Assembly: GCF_020194175.1 (NCBI RefSeq)
Contig: NZ_JADYVX010000002.1
Span: 1-64,000, forward strand
From: Bradyrhizobium sp. BRP22
Lineage (GTDB): Bacteria > Pseudomonadota > Alphaproteobacteria > Rhizobiales > Xanthobacteraceae
Direction of reading: 5' to 3'
DNA: 64,000 nucleotides
Part shown: positions 57,007-64,000 of the stretch, one piece after another
Layout: each line of letters starts with the position of its first letter
How positions within the stretch are numbered: the first letter of the stretch is position 1
The notes under the pieces: generated by a model
Seen by the model: the letters and a program-made list of their open reading frames with translations, nothing else
The model's database searches: none
What the model was told of the DNA's origin: nothing
Made by a program: the position numbers and the translations under genes

Positions 57007-57119
57007 TGTGCAATCTCTATTCGATCACAACTAACCAGGAAGCGATCCGGGCGCTGTTCCGGGTCATCAATCGCTATGTCGGCAACCTGCCCCGATGCCC
57101 GGCATCTCTCCTGACTAGC
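57006..57119 (+). pseudogene. SRAP (YedK/HMCES) protein remnant, N-terminal 36 codons
   Basis: ATG-TGC start gives MCNLYSITTNQEAIRALFRV and INRYVGNLP, the conserved SRAP N-terminus with the catalytic Cys2 that crosslinks abasic sites. A one-base loss near 57092 shifts the frame; the next frame continues PMPGISPDY. After that the similarity ends abruptly, close to the end of the polymerase-like gene. The rest of the gene is gone, so this is probably a recombination junction. Confidence 0.7.
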
Positions 57120-57131
57120 CAGCGCCCATCT

Positions 57132-58391
57132 TCAGCGCGGGCGTATCGCCCTGATGCTAGCCGTGTAGCCTAGGAATAGGAAGAGAAGAGAATCTCGGCT
57201 AAGCCGACCATGTGCCATCGTGAGTAGAGCGACAAATATCAATCCGCAGAGCGCGAACCGTGTCTCATAGCTCTGCCGCGCCAAATGCGACAGTGAGAAA
57301 ACCGACAAGACAAGAAGCGCGATAAGCATAGCTGCCGCGACCCATCCTAGCTCCACCGCCACCTGTAAGATTGAATTGTGAACTTGGCTATCCCGTATGC
57401 ACGACAAAGACATAAACCGGTCCATGCCGATGCCAAACAGCCCGGCGGCTGGCAGGAGAGCGAGCGCATCAGAATACAACTGCTTTCGAATTGCGATCGA
57501 GTTCTGCATGTCTGTTTCAGGGCACGCCTGCCCAACCTTCGCGTTCGGTTCTGTCGAGGGGACCGAAATCTGAATAGCGTGATGCGATACGAGACCTGAT
57601 GATGACCCTGCACCGTCCGACGTGACGTGACCGGACGGCCTCGCAAATCGCGGAGCGAGCTCTATTCGGGCAAGACTTCCTACAACAATGCCAGAGATTA
57701 AAAAGCACATCATCATCGCAGCGTACCTTCTTTCGTGACTTTGGCTAGTAAAGTACGCGAACATGAGAGCGGCACCGATGGCTACAAACGAAAATCGCAC
57801 AAAGGAGGCCGCGAACACGACCGTCAAGGTGAAAACGAGAACGCCAGCTGCCGCAGCCCGGATGGCCGTGAGTCGCATGCAGACCAAAGCGATTATCAGA
57901 AAGCCGAGCGTCAAAGTGAATTGCGCTGGAGCCGCTCCAAAACGTCCAAACACGACAGGGTGTGGCCTGCCATAGCTATCGCTCCACTGCGTGGGTAACG
58001 CCGCAAGGGTCAGAACAGCGCCAAGCACGACCACCATCCCTGTGACAAGCACGAAGCTTGGCGCTATCGCCTTGCTTCCAGCGAACAATCGGGCGGCCGG
58101 ATAAGCGGCCAACGACATCACCAACAGGGTAACTTCTTTGGGGCTGCTACCGAATTTATTGACAGCAAAGGATACGACAACAGAGCAACTGAACATCGTG
58201 AACAGAAGGTCCGCCAAATCAATCGTGAAGTCACTCCAACGGCTGAACAGAAAAAGAGTTAACGTGGACCCAGCGATAAAGGCTGCGGTGAACAATGGTC
58301 CGGCGCCAATTAGGCCGTGAGCAAAAACCAATATCGAACCGCTTGAGACGTAGATCGATAGTACAAGCCAACGATTGAAAACACGGTCCAT
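57132..58391 (-). CDS. O-antigen ligase/polymerase-like membrane protein
   Basis: 419 residues, ten to twelve hydrophobic helices and one large polar loop (about 255-330, with PSTEPNAKVGQACPETDM), the layout of Wzy/WaaL proteins. The conserved VHNSILQVAVELGWVAAAML segment after the loop matches the Wzy_C family (HN-xLqvxxElGxxG). It would polymerise or ligate surface polysaccharide at the periplasmic face. ATG 58391 is preferred over GTG 58394. Low GC. Confidence 0.8.
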   Translation of the reverse strand: MDRVFNRWLVLSIYVSSGSILVFAHGLIGAGPLFTAAFIAGSTLTLFLFSRWSDFTIDLADLLFTMFSCSVVVSFAVNKFGSSPKEVTLLVMSLAAYPAARLFAGSKAIAPSFVLVTGMVVVLGAVLTLAALPTQWSDSYGRPHPVVFGRFGAAPAQFTLTLGFLIIALVCMRLTAIRAAAAGVLVFTLTVVFAASFVRFSFVAIGAALMFAYFTSQSHERRYAAMMMCFLISGIVVGSLARIELAPRFARPSGHVTSDGAGSSSGLVSHHAIQISVPSTEPNAKVGQACPETDMQNSIAIRKQLYSDALALLPAAGLFGIGMDRFMSLSCIRDSQVHNSILQVAVELGWVAAAMLIALLVLSVFSLSHLARQSYETRFALCGLIFVALLTMAHGRLSRDSLLFLFLGYTASIRAIRPR

Positions 58392-58906
58392 CACTCCGCT
58401 CCGAATGGGTCAGCCCGCGGCGACCTATGCTGAATTGGCAGACGATCGACTTCCTAACGAAAGAACGATCGGAGTAATAACAGCGCGATGCTGCTGGCTG
58501 ACGATCTTAGGGAAAACCGCTTGGATCGTAAACTTGGTCGAATCAACTTCTGAGCCTCTGGCACCACGTTGCAGGCTCCGCTTCTCCGAGTCGGACTTTT
58601 GGCTTGCTCGATGGCGAATGGTAATGATAAGTGGCCGAAGCTATTTGCGATGGGAAGCTCGAGAACTGCGGCTGATCGTCATCCACTCCGATTGGCGGCC
58701 GCGACGAATCGCCAGTCTAGAAGGACTGGAGCGAGCCTACGCAGGTATACCTTCAGAGGACAATTCTGTTTCCTAGTCTATAGTCGATGTAAGTTTGAGC
58801 CACCTATCGGCGTATCGGCCGCAGGACTCATGAGCTAACAACAATCAATCTACAGACTTTCCTTCTTCGGCGCGATGCGGGAAAGTTCACAAGAGGAGCA
58901 TGGGCT
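58392..58906. other. Intergenic region without recognised gene
   Basis: About 510 bases between divergent genes. A plus frame of 133 codons (58375-58776) is open but rich in Arg, Trp and Ser with no domain or start signal, so I do not call it. The promoters of the two flanking genes should lie here. Confidence 0.4.
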
Positions 58907-59884
58907 GTGGAGATCATTGACGAGATCAAGAAAGAACTGATGCAGGTATACGCGCTGCTCAGCAAGACAGATCAAGAGCGAATTAGTTACGCGAAACAGC
59001 TGAACGAGGCGCTACTTGAGTTAGGGCCGGCCCGCTTCAATTCCAATCATTATCTGAAGCTTCACGCGGAAAGCCGCATCATAGAGCTCGATTTTCCTGT
59101 GTCCCCGAAATATCGCGACTGGTCCAAAAGCCCTCACGTACAGAAGCTCAAATTCCACTTTGAAAACCGACATACCGATTGGCGTGACGTGCTGATCGCA
59201 TGTGATCGCTTCATGGATTCCTTTCTGCGAATTCCGAATCTGCAGCAGCCCGATGAGGCTTTAACCCAGCCCTATTGGTCGAACGGCTGGATTCCAGGAC
59301 TAGATGCCGTCCTACTATATTACTTCGTCGCGACCACCCGACCACGCATCTACTTTGAAGTCGGCTCAGGCAACTCAACGAAGTTCGTCAGGAAAGCTAT
59401 CAATGATTACGGATTGAGTACGCGGATCATTTCGGTGGACCCTTCTCCACGTGCCGAAATTGACTTGATCTGCGATCAGGTCCATCGCGTTGGATTGGAA
59501 GCACTTGACTTGAACGTGCTGAATGAACTGACGCCCACTGACCTCGTCTTCGTAGACAATAGCCATCGCTCGTTTCCAAATTCGGACGTAACCGTCTTCT
59601 TTATGGAAGTGCTTGGCCGGCTGCCAAGGGGACTCTTGTACGGAATTCACGACATCTTTCTGCCGGACGACTACCCTGGCGGGTGGGCTCCGAGGTACTA
59701 TAATGAACAATACCTCTTGGCATCCTATCTATTCGGCGGCGCAGATGGAGATACGATTGAATTTCCAGCCGGGTATGTCTCCAACCAACCGGATCTTATA
59801 CAAGTGCTCGATCGGCTCTGGAAGGATCCAGATCACGAAGGGATCTTGCCTCATGGTGGGTCGTTCTGGCTCCGAAAAGGCTAG
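58907..59884 (+). CDS. Class I SAM-dependent methyltransferase-like protein
   Basis: 325 residues. An N-terminal helical region (about 1-120) is followed by a Rossmann-like core: RIYFEVGSGNSTKFVRKAIN (glycine-rich SAM loop), RIISVDPSPRAEID (acidic residue after strand 2) and DLVFVDNSHRSFPNSDVTVF. Similar to Methyltransf_24 proteins found in polysaccharide loci; it may methylate a sugar or be a structural relative. Start GTG with AAGAGGAG eight bases upstream. Stands alone on the plus strand in the polysaccharide region. Confidence 0.78.
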   Translation: MEIIDEIKKELMQVYALLSKTDQERISYAKQLNEALLELGPARFNSNHYLKLHAESRIIELDFPVSPKYRDWSKSPHVQKLKFHFENRHTDWRDVLIACDRFMDSFLRIPNLQQPDEALTQPYWSNGWIPGLDAVLLYYFVATTRPRIYFEVGSGNSTKFVRKAINDYGLSTRIISVDPSPRAEIDLICDQVHRVGLEALDLNVLNELTPTDLVFVDNSHRSFPNSDVTVFFMEVLGRLPRGLLYGIHDIFLPDDYPGGWAPRYYNEQYLLASYLFGGADGDTIEFPAGYVSNQPDLIQVLDRLWKDPDHEGILPHGGSFWLRKG

Positions 59885-60049
59885 CCCGTACCGTGACTTT
59901 CGTCAGATAGACGGAAGTATGTCAGACTTCAATCTCAGCGCCGCCTGGGCGGTAGCTATGACCAAGTGCCCTGAATGGGGATAGCGATGATTGATACATT
60001 CGGTTCGGGGATCACGCTACCCGCGTCCGCCAAACATCCGTTGTTGCGA

Positions 60050-61180
60050 TCAGTTCGACTTACACCAGACAGTCCGGTTAATGTAATCCGTATAGCTCAG
60101 CACGACACGAACTACCTGCTTTGACACTGCATCGACCTCGTAGTCCGGTACGGTTCTGAAAACTGGCTGTGTGGATCGATGTTGCCTGATAACGATCTGC
60201 ACGGCTTCTAGCACACGTCGCGCTTTCAATCCGCTCATTATCAACGTGCCGACATCCATTCCCTCCGGCCTCTCGTGAGCATTGCGGATGGTGATAGCAG
60301 GCAGATTGAGAAGTGACGCCTCCTCCGTGATTGTACCGCTGTCCGAAAGCACGCAAAGCGCTGCGGTTTGAAGCCGAACATAGTCGATAAACCCGAACGG
60401 ACGAGCAAATGTGACCTTGCTGTGCTGGCTGATCGGCCCCAACGCGTCGAGCCGTTTGCGTGTCCGAGGATGCGTCGATACCACCACTTGATGCCCGTAC
60501 TCTTCGGCCAACCTTTTCAGTGTTTCGAGAATCTCCTGAAGGTTCTCTGCACTATCAACGTTCTCCTCGCGATGAATGCTAACTAGGAAGAACTTTCGTT
60601 CCTCCAAACCAAGGCGAGCAAGCACATCGGAGGCTCGAACCTTAGGCATATAGTGCTGCAAAACCTCTCGCATATGCGAACCGGTCTTGATAATTGTCTC
60701 CGGACGAATTCCCTCTGCAAGGAGGTATCTTCTTGCGTGCTCGGTCAGAACGAGGTTTATATCGCTCAAATGATCGAGAACTTTCCGGTTCAGCTCTTCT
60801 GGCACCCGCTGGTCGAAGCATCGATTCCCCGCCTCCATGTGAAAGATAGGAATCTTCCTACGCTTGGCAGCGATTACTGCAAGACAGGTGTTCGTGTCAC
60901 CGTAGAGTAGCAATGCCTCCGGTCTCTCCGCATTCAATACGTCATCCGATTTAGCTATAACGTCCGCAATTGCCCGCGCGGGTGATGCTCGGTTATCAAT
61001 GCCCAAGAAGTGGTCCGGCTTACGTATTTCAAGCTCGTCAAAGAAAACTTGATTCAGCTCGAAATCATAGTTTTGTCCTGAATGTACCAGGACGTGATCA
61101 ACTTGAGCGTCGAGTTCGGCGATGACACGACTCATCTTGATCAGTTCCGGCCTCGTGCCGACTAACGTCATGACCTTCAT
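60050..61180 (-). CDS. wecB: UDP-N-acetylglucosamine 2-epimerase family protein (WecB/FnlC/WbvD-like)
   Basis: 376 residues from the ATG at 61180. GT-B fold epimerase: KVMTLVGTRPELIKMSRVIA, YGDTNTCLAVIAAKRRKIPI, HMEAGNRCFDQRVPEELNRK, VSIHREENVD, the SDSGTITEEASLLNLP loop and RNAHERPEGMDVGTL. The RCFDQRVPEE-type sequence is typical of the epimerases acting on UDP-6-deoxy-HexNAc (CapG/FnlC) rather than on plain UDP-GlcNAc. It probably makes the last C2 inversion in the pathway. Starts 29 bases after the dehydratase stop, same operon. Confidence 0.88.
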   Translation of the reverse strand: MKVMTLVGTRPELIKMSRVIAELDAQVDHVLVHSGQNYDFELNQVFFDELEIRKPDHFLGIDNRASPARAIADVIAKSDDVLNAERPEALLLYGDTNTCLAVIAAKRRKIPIFHMEAGNRCFDQRVPEELNRKVLDHLSDINLVLTEHARRYLLAEGIRPETIIKTGSHMREVLQHYMPKVRASDVLARLGLEERKFFLVSIHREENVDSAENLQEILETLKRLAEEYGHQVVVSTHPRTRKRLDALGPISQHSKVTFARPFGFIDYVRLQTAALCVLSDSGTITEEASLLNLPAITIRNAHERPEGMDVGTLIMSGLKARRVLEAVQIVIRQHRSTQPVFRTVPDYEVDAVSKQVVRVVLSYTDYINRTVWCKSN

Positions 61181-61208
61181 CAATTCGTCTCTCTGCTCTT
61201 CGCCCTGC

Positions 61209-62213
61209 TTAGCGTCCAAGCTCCCGGCGCACAAAATCTAACGCGAGCAATTGCTCCTTAATACCGGCCACGCTCAGGCGATCCGTATTGTGGGAAGTGT
61301 AGTCTTCCGCCATCGACAGCTCTGGCTCACCTTCCACAAAGAACTTATCGTAGTTCAAGTCCCGATTATCAGCTGGCACCCGGTAGTATCGGCTCTCCTG
61401 CGTGGCTCTCATTATTTCTTCTCGTGCAATCAAGGTTTCGAACAGCTTTTCTCCGTGTCTGGTTCCGATGATGTTAATGGGATTGCGCGCTTCGAAAAGC
61501 TCCTTGAGGGCTTGAGCAAGATCACCGATGGTTGCGGCCGGCGCCTTTTGGACGAACGTATCACCGGGCCTGCTATGCAAGTAGGCGTGGACAACGAGTT
61601 CAACCGAGTCTTCTAGCGACATCAGGAAGCGGGTCATTTTAGGATCGGTCACCGTGAGGGGAAGGCCCTTCTTGATCTGACTTATAAACAATGGAATAAC
61701 CGACCCGCGAGATCCCATCACGTTCCCATAACGGGTGATACAGAAGATCGTTTTGCCGGCGCCCCTTGATTTTGCTAACACGACTTTTTCGGCAAAAGCT
61801 TTCGAAATCCCCATTGCGTTGACGGGATACACGGCCTTGTCCGTACTCAGAAAGACGACGCGATTGACCTCGTTTTCGATCGCGGCCTGTAGAACGTTTT
61901 CAGTACCGAGAACGTTAGTGCGCATCGCTTCTATTGGGTAGAATTCGCAGGAGGGCACCTGCTTCAAGGCAGCGGCATGAAAGACGTAGTCGACTCCCGT
62001 CATGGCGTCCCGTACACTTCCATAATCCCGAATGTCGCCCAGGACGAACTTAACCTTCGTATTCTTCAGCTCGGTTCGCATATCTTCCTGCTTCTTCTCG
62101 TCGCGACTAAATATGCGAATTTCGCGGATCTCCGTGTGGAGAAACCGACGCAACACGGCATTGCCGAAGGATCCAGTTCCACCGGTGATCATTAGTGTTT
62201 TGCCACTAAACAT
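61209..62213 (-). CDS. UDP-N-acetylglucosamine 4,6-dehydratase/5-epimerase (CapE/FnlA/WbvB-like)
   Basis: 334 residues from the ATG at 62213 (GAGG six bases upstream). Extended SDR: NAD motif TGGTGSFGNAVLRRF, VLGDIRDYGSV, AAALKQVPSCEFYPIEAMRT, catalytic region STDKAVYPVNAMGISKAFAE and TRYGNVMGSRGSVIPLF. Cytosolic enzymes of this group (PF02719) convert UDP-GlcNAc to 4-keto-6-deoxy intermediates. The catalytic Met-for-Tyr replacement (YPVNAMGISK) is characteristic of the CapE/FlaA1 group. It overlaps the upstream reductase gene by eight bases. Confidence 0.9.
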   Translation of the reverse strand: MFSGKTLMITGGTGSFGNAVLRRFLHTEIREIRIFSRDEKKQEDMRTELKNTKVKFVLGDIRDYGSVRDAMTGVDYVFHAAALKQVPSCEFYPIEAMRTNVLGTENVLQAAIENEVNRVVFLSTDKAVYPVNAMGISKAFAEKVVLAKSRGAGKTIFCITRYGNVMGSRGSVIPLFISQIKKGLPLTVTDPKMTRFLMSLEDSVELVVHAYLHSRPGDTFVQKAPAATIGDLAQALKELFEARNPINIIGTRHGEKLFETLIAREEIMRATQESRYYRVPADNRDLNYDKFFVEGEPELSMAEDYTSHNTDRLSVAGIKEQLLALDFVRRELGR

Positions 62214-63093
62214 GGGCTGCCTCGTGACGTACATCGGCTTCATACATTCGACGAATTAGTTCGGGCCAGGCCGGAGCTCGATATCCGGTCACGGCTGTGA
62301 ACTTCTTAGAAATCAACGAACGATCGATTTGCACACTCGAGTCCTCCAAGATGGAAATTTCCTTTCGATACTCCTTTGCAATGAGGCGGAGCAGATTGAA
62401 CTTGGAAATTGGCTGCGCGGACACATGGTAAACCCCACTAAGCTCAGGCCTCGGCATAACGACGTCACGAATAATTGCCGCGAGCTCACATGTAGGGAGG
62501 CCGGAGAAGATTGCCTTCGTGTACCCTACTGCCGTTCGCTTCTGTAAAAAAAACCATTCCACTAGCGAATGCGATGTAGACAGCTCTCTCCCGATTATAG
62601 AGGTGCGCAGTGTCACCGCATTTTTGTAGCTACTCAGCTCCCCGAGCAGTTTGGACTGACCATAGAGGTCTTGCGCGTCCGTAGGGTCTTCCTCCGTATA
62701 GTTTCCCTTTGCACCCGAAAAGACGCAGTCGGTGCTGATGTGAATCACTCGTGCACCGACGAGGGAACAAAGCCGAACGAGACGATGAGGAAACAGTGCA
62801 TTGATCGGCAAGGCGATAAGAGGATCACATGCGGACGACAGTTGCTTCACTAAGCCGACACAGTTCACAACAACGTCCGGACGTTCTCGATCCAGAATCG
62901 AAACGAGAGAGTTGTCGTCCAATACATCTAGCGTTACGAGCCGCGCCACTTGTTGTGGTGCAAAAAAGCGCGACGCTTGCTTGTCGCGAATGGTCGCCAG
63001 CAATTCGCAATTCTCATCCTCCACAAAAGATCGAAATACCGCTGCTCCCAACATCCCGCTTGCGCCGAGAATAAGTACTTTCGTTCTACGCAT
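62206..63093 (-). CDS. RmlD-like NAD(P)-dependent sugar reductase
   Basis: 295 residues. SDR with LILGASGMLGAAVFRSF (NAD motif), VVNCVGLVKQ, HISTDCVFSGAKGNYTEED, catalytic Tyr-x3-Lys in DAQDLYGQSKLLGE, and FSGLPTCELAAIIRDV. The length equals RmlD/WbvR-type 4-keto reductases and lacks the C-terminal cupin of CapF/FnlB. In the UDP-L-QuiNAc route WbvR is such an RmlD relative, so the operon product may be UDP-L-QuiNAc. Overlaps both neighbours by eight bases. Confidence 0.88.
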   Translation of the reverse strand: MRRTKVLILGASGMLGAAVFRSFVEDENCELLATIRDKQASRFFAPQQVARLVTLDVLDDNSLVSILDRERPDVVVNCVGLVKQLSSACDPLIALPINALFPHRLVRLCSLVGARVIHISTDCVFSGAKGNYTEEDPTDAQDLYGQSKLLGELSSYKNAVTLRTSIIGRELSTSHSLVEWFFLQKRTAVGYTKAIFSGLPTCELAAIIRDVVMPRPELSGVYHVSAQPISKFNLLRLIAKEYRKEISILEDSSVQIDRSLISKKFTAVTGYRAPAWPELIRRMYEADVRHEAAHV

Positions 63094-64000
63094 GGCCTCC
63101 CATCCTCGATTCCAAGACTCTCAATAATCTACCTATTACGTGCTCGGCCTCGAAGTGCTCTTTGTAGTAGGCCTGGCCCGCCTCTCCCATTTGTAGCCGC
63201 TTTTTGAAAGGCATGTCGGTGAGTTCGAGAATGCTCCGTGCAAGACCGGCAGCATCTTCAGCCTCGACAGTGAGCCCCGCCCCCGACTTCTCAATCAAGT
63301 CGGCCGCCGCCCCACTTATGGCGCCTACGATGGGCCGTCCAGCTTTGAGATATGCCTGCACTTTGCTGGGAATGGTTGCATTCAACGCGGCATCTCGGCC
63401 CAACGTGACGAGCAGGCAATCGGCCAACCTAAACAGTTCCGGCATCATACGGTTGTCCAGCATTCCCACCATTGCGAGGTTGTTTATTCCAGCATCAGCT
63501 GCGGCACGACGTAGCGACTCAGCATCGCTTCCTGTGCCGGCCACAATTATCAGTATCTCTGGTCGCGACTGAAGAACGCGCGCCGCTTCGACGATAGTCG
63601 TTAGCGCTTGGGCACGGCCGAGATTACCCGCGAACACAACCGAGAATCTTCCGCAAAATAAGCGCTGGATGTGGATGGGCAAAGGCACGATCTCTTCCGA
63701 AACATAGGAAGCGGCAAAGTTTGGGAGTACAAAAATTCTATCACTCGAAATCGTTTCGGAGATTGGTCGAACGAACTTCTCAGATTGCACAAAAACGGTA
63801 TCTCCGGCTCCGTAGACAAAGTCCGAGACAAGCCGGAGCCCCCGCGAAACAAGGCGGCTTCCGGCAAATCCGGTCGACTTCACAACGTCTGGCCAGAGAT
63901 CCTGAACCCAAAGAGCAAGATGACAGCGCTTTAGCCTGCGCAGGAGAATTGCTGGAATCGCGGCCGTGATGGGAGTTGTGAATACAAGAATAACATCAAC
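63086..64000 (-). CDS. Glycosyltransferase family 4 (WbuB-like), 5' end outside window
   Basis: Open to the last base of the window, 304 residues visible, so an N-terminal part is missing. ALWVQDLWPDVVKSTGF is the acceptor-side motif of WbuB-type enzymes. The C-terminal donor domain shows FSVVFAGNLGRAQALTTIVE, ILIIVAGTGSDAESLRR, VGMLDNRMMPELFRLADCLL and IPSKVQAYLKAGRPIVGAIS with a Glu-like sugar-nucleotide pocket. E. coli WbuB transfers L-FucNAc and is encoded with fnlABC, so this enzyme probably transfers the sugar made by the three downstream genes. Frame 63883 GTG is internal, not the start. Confidence 0.88.
   Translation of the reverse strand, partial: VDVILVFTTPITAAIPAILLRRLKRCHLALWVQDLWPDVVKSTGFAGSRLVSRGLRLVSDFVYGAGDTVFVQSEKFVRPISETISSDRIFVLPNFAASYVSEEIVPLPIHIQRLFCGRFSVVFAGNLGRAQALTTIVEAARVLQSRPEILIIVAGTGSDAESLRRAAADAGINNLAMVGMLDNRMMPELFRLADCLLVTLGRDAALNATIPSKVQAYLKAGRPIVGAISGAAADLIEKSGAGLTVEAEDAAGLARSILELTDMPFKKRLQMGEAGQAYYKEHFEAEHVIGRLLRVLESRMGGHA

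Noticed and set aside
58375..58776. 133-codon plus-strand frame between divergent polysaccharide genes
   Set aside because: Trp/Arg-rich without start signal or recognisable motif; position fits a promoter region.

Overview
The window looks like a chromosomal segment of a high-GC alphaproteobacterium of the Bradyrhizobium/Rhodopseudomonas type (Nitrobacteraceae). This rests on protein resemblance: a large alphaproteobacterial RNase E with an acidic insertion in its S1 domain, DUF1236 and DUF2155 proteins, a NodU-type carbamoyltransferase, EcfG-type GGAAC-N16-CGTT promoters, and the 'AGAGCATGATCCGG' intergenic palindromes common in that group. No rRNA, tRNA or CRISPR array was seen.

Positions 1-43 kb are compact, conserved core genome. 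In order: glutathione transferase with a double palindromic operator, anmK, tyrS, an MFS transporter, a Cache-type chemoreceptor, a CYTH-CHAD protein, a giant AsmA-like envelope protein, a Bcp peroxiredoxin, an M23 peptidase, a branched-chain-type periplasmic binding protein and a NodU-like carbamoyltransferase. Next come prfB with an intact programmed +1 frameshift site, mrcA, an N-acetylmuramoyl-L-alanine amidase, rne, a dctA-like carrier, bioY and a PLP aminotransferase. The block closes with a BepA-like M48 peptidase, a DsbA-like oxidoreductase, a DUF1236 stress protein, aroQ, accB-accC, a three-gene two-component operon, aat and a DUF2155 protein. Envelope biogenesis, fatty acid synthesis and translation dominate. 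Two promoters match the general stress sigma factor EcfG, one before the DUF1236 gene and one before the two-component operon.

From about 43.1 kb the character changes: lower GC, short genes, weak starts and many broken genes. This is an eroded genomic island. It carries the frameshifted tail of a tyrosine integrase, an IS3-family element (47669-49060, 4-bp target duplication GTCC), and the remains of a HigA antitoxin, a GlcG-like protein and a SRAP (YedK/HMCES) protein. It also holds several 30-90 residue membrane proteins, two of them paralogues, and a cluster of genes for HEPN-like proteins. Three of these show an R-x4-H motif. One is intact, one is split by the IS, and one is coupled to the HigA remnant. 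A fourth, frameshifted gene resembles HEPN only in a helix. I read the cluster as the debris of a defence or toxin-antitoxin island.

At 52.4-56.5 kb lie a YiiX-like cysteine hydrolase, a PHA-depolymerase-type esterase coupled to a ribbon-helix-helix-like gene that lacks a normal start, and a divergent PhaC-like hydrolase. From 57.1 kb to the end is a surface polysaccharide locus: an O-antigen ligase/polymerase-like membrane protein, a methyltransferase-like protein, and a tightly packed minus-strand operon. That operon encodes a WbuB-like glycosyltransferase (cut by the window end), an RmlD-like reductase, a CapE/FnlA-like dehydratase and a WecB/FnlC-like 2-epimerase. Together they suggest synthesis and transfer of an N-acetylated 6-deoxy-L-amino sugar such as L-QuiNAc or L-FucNAc.
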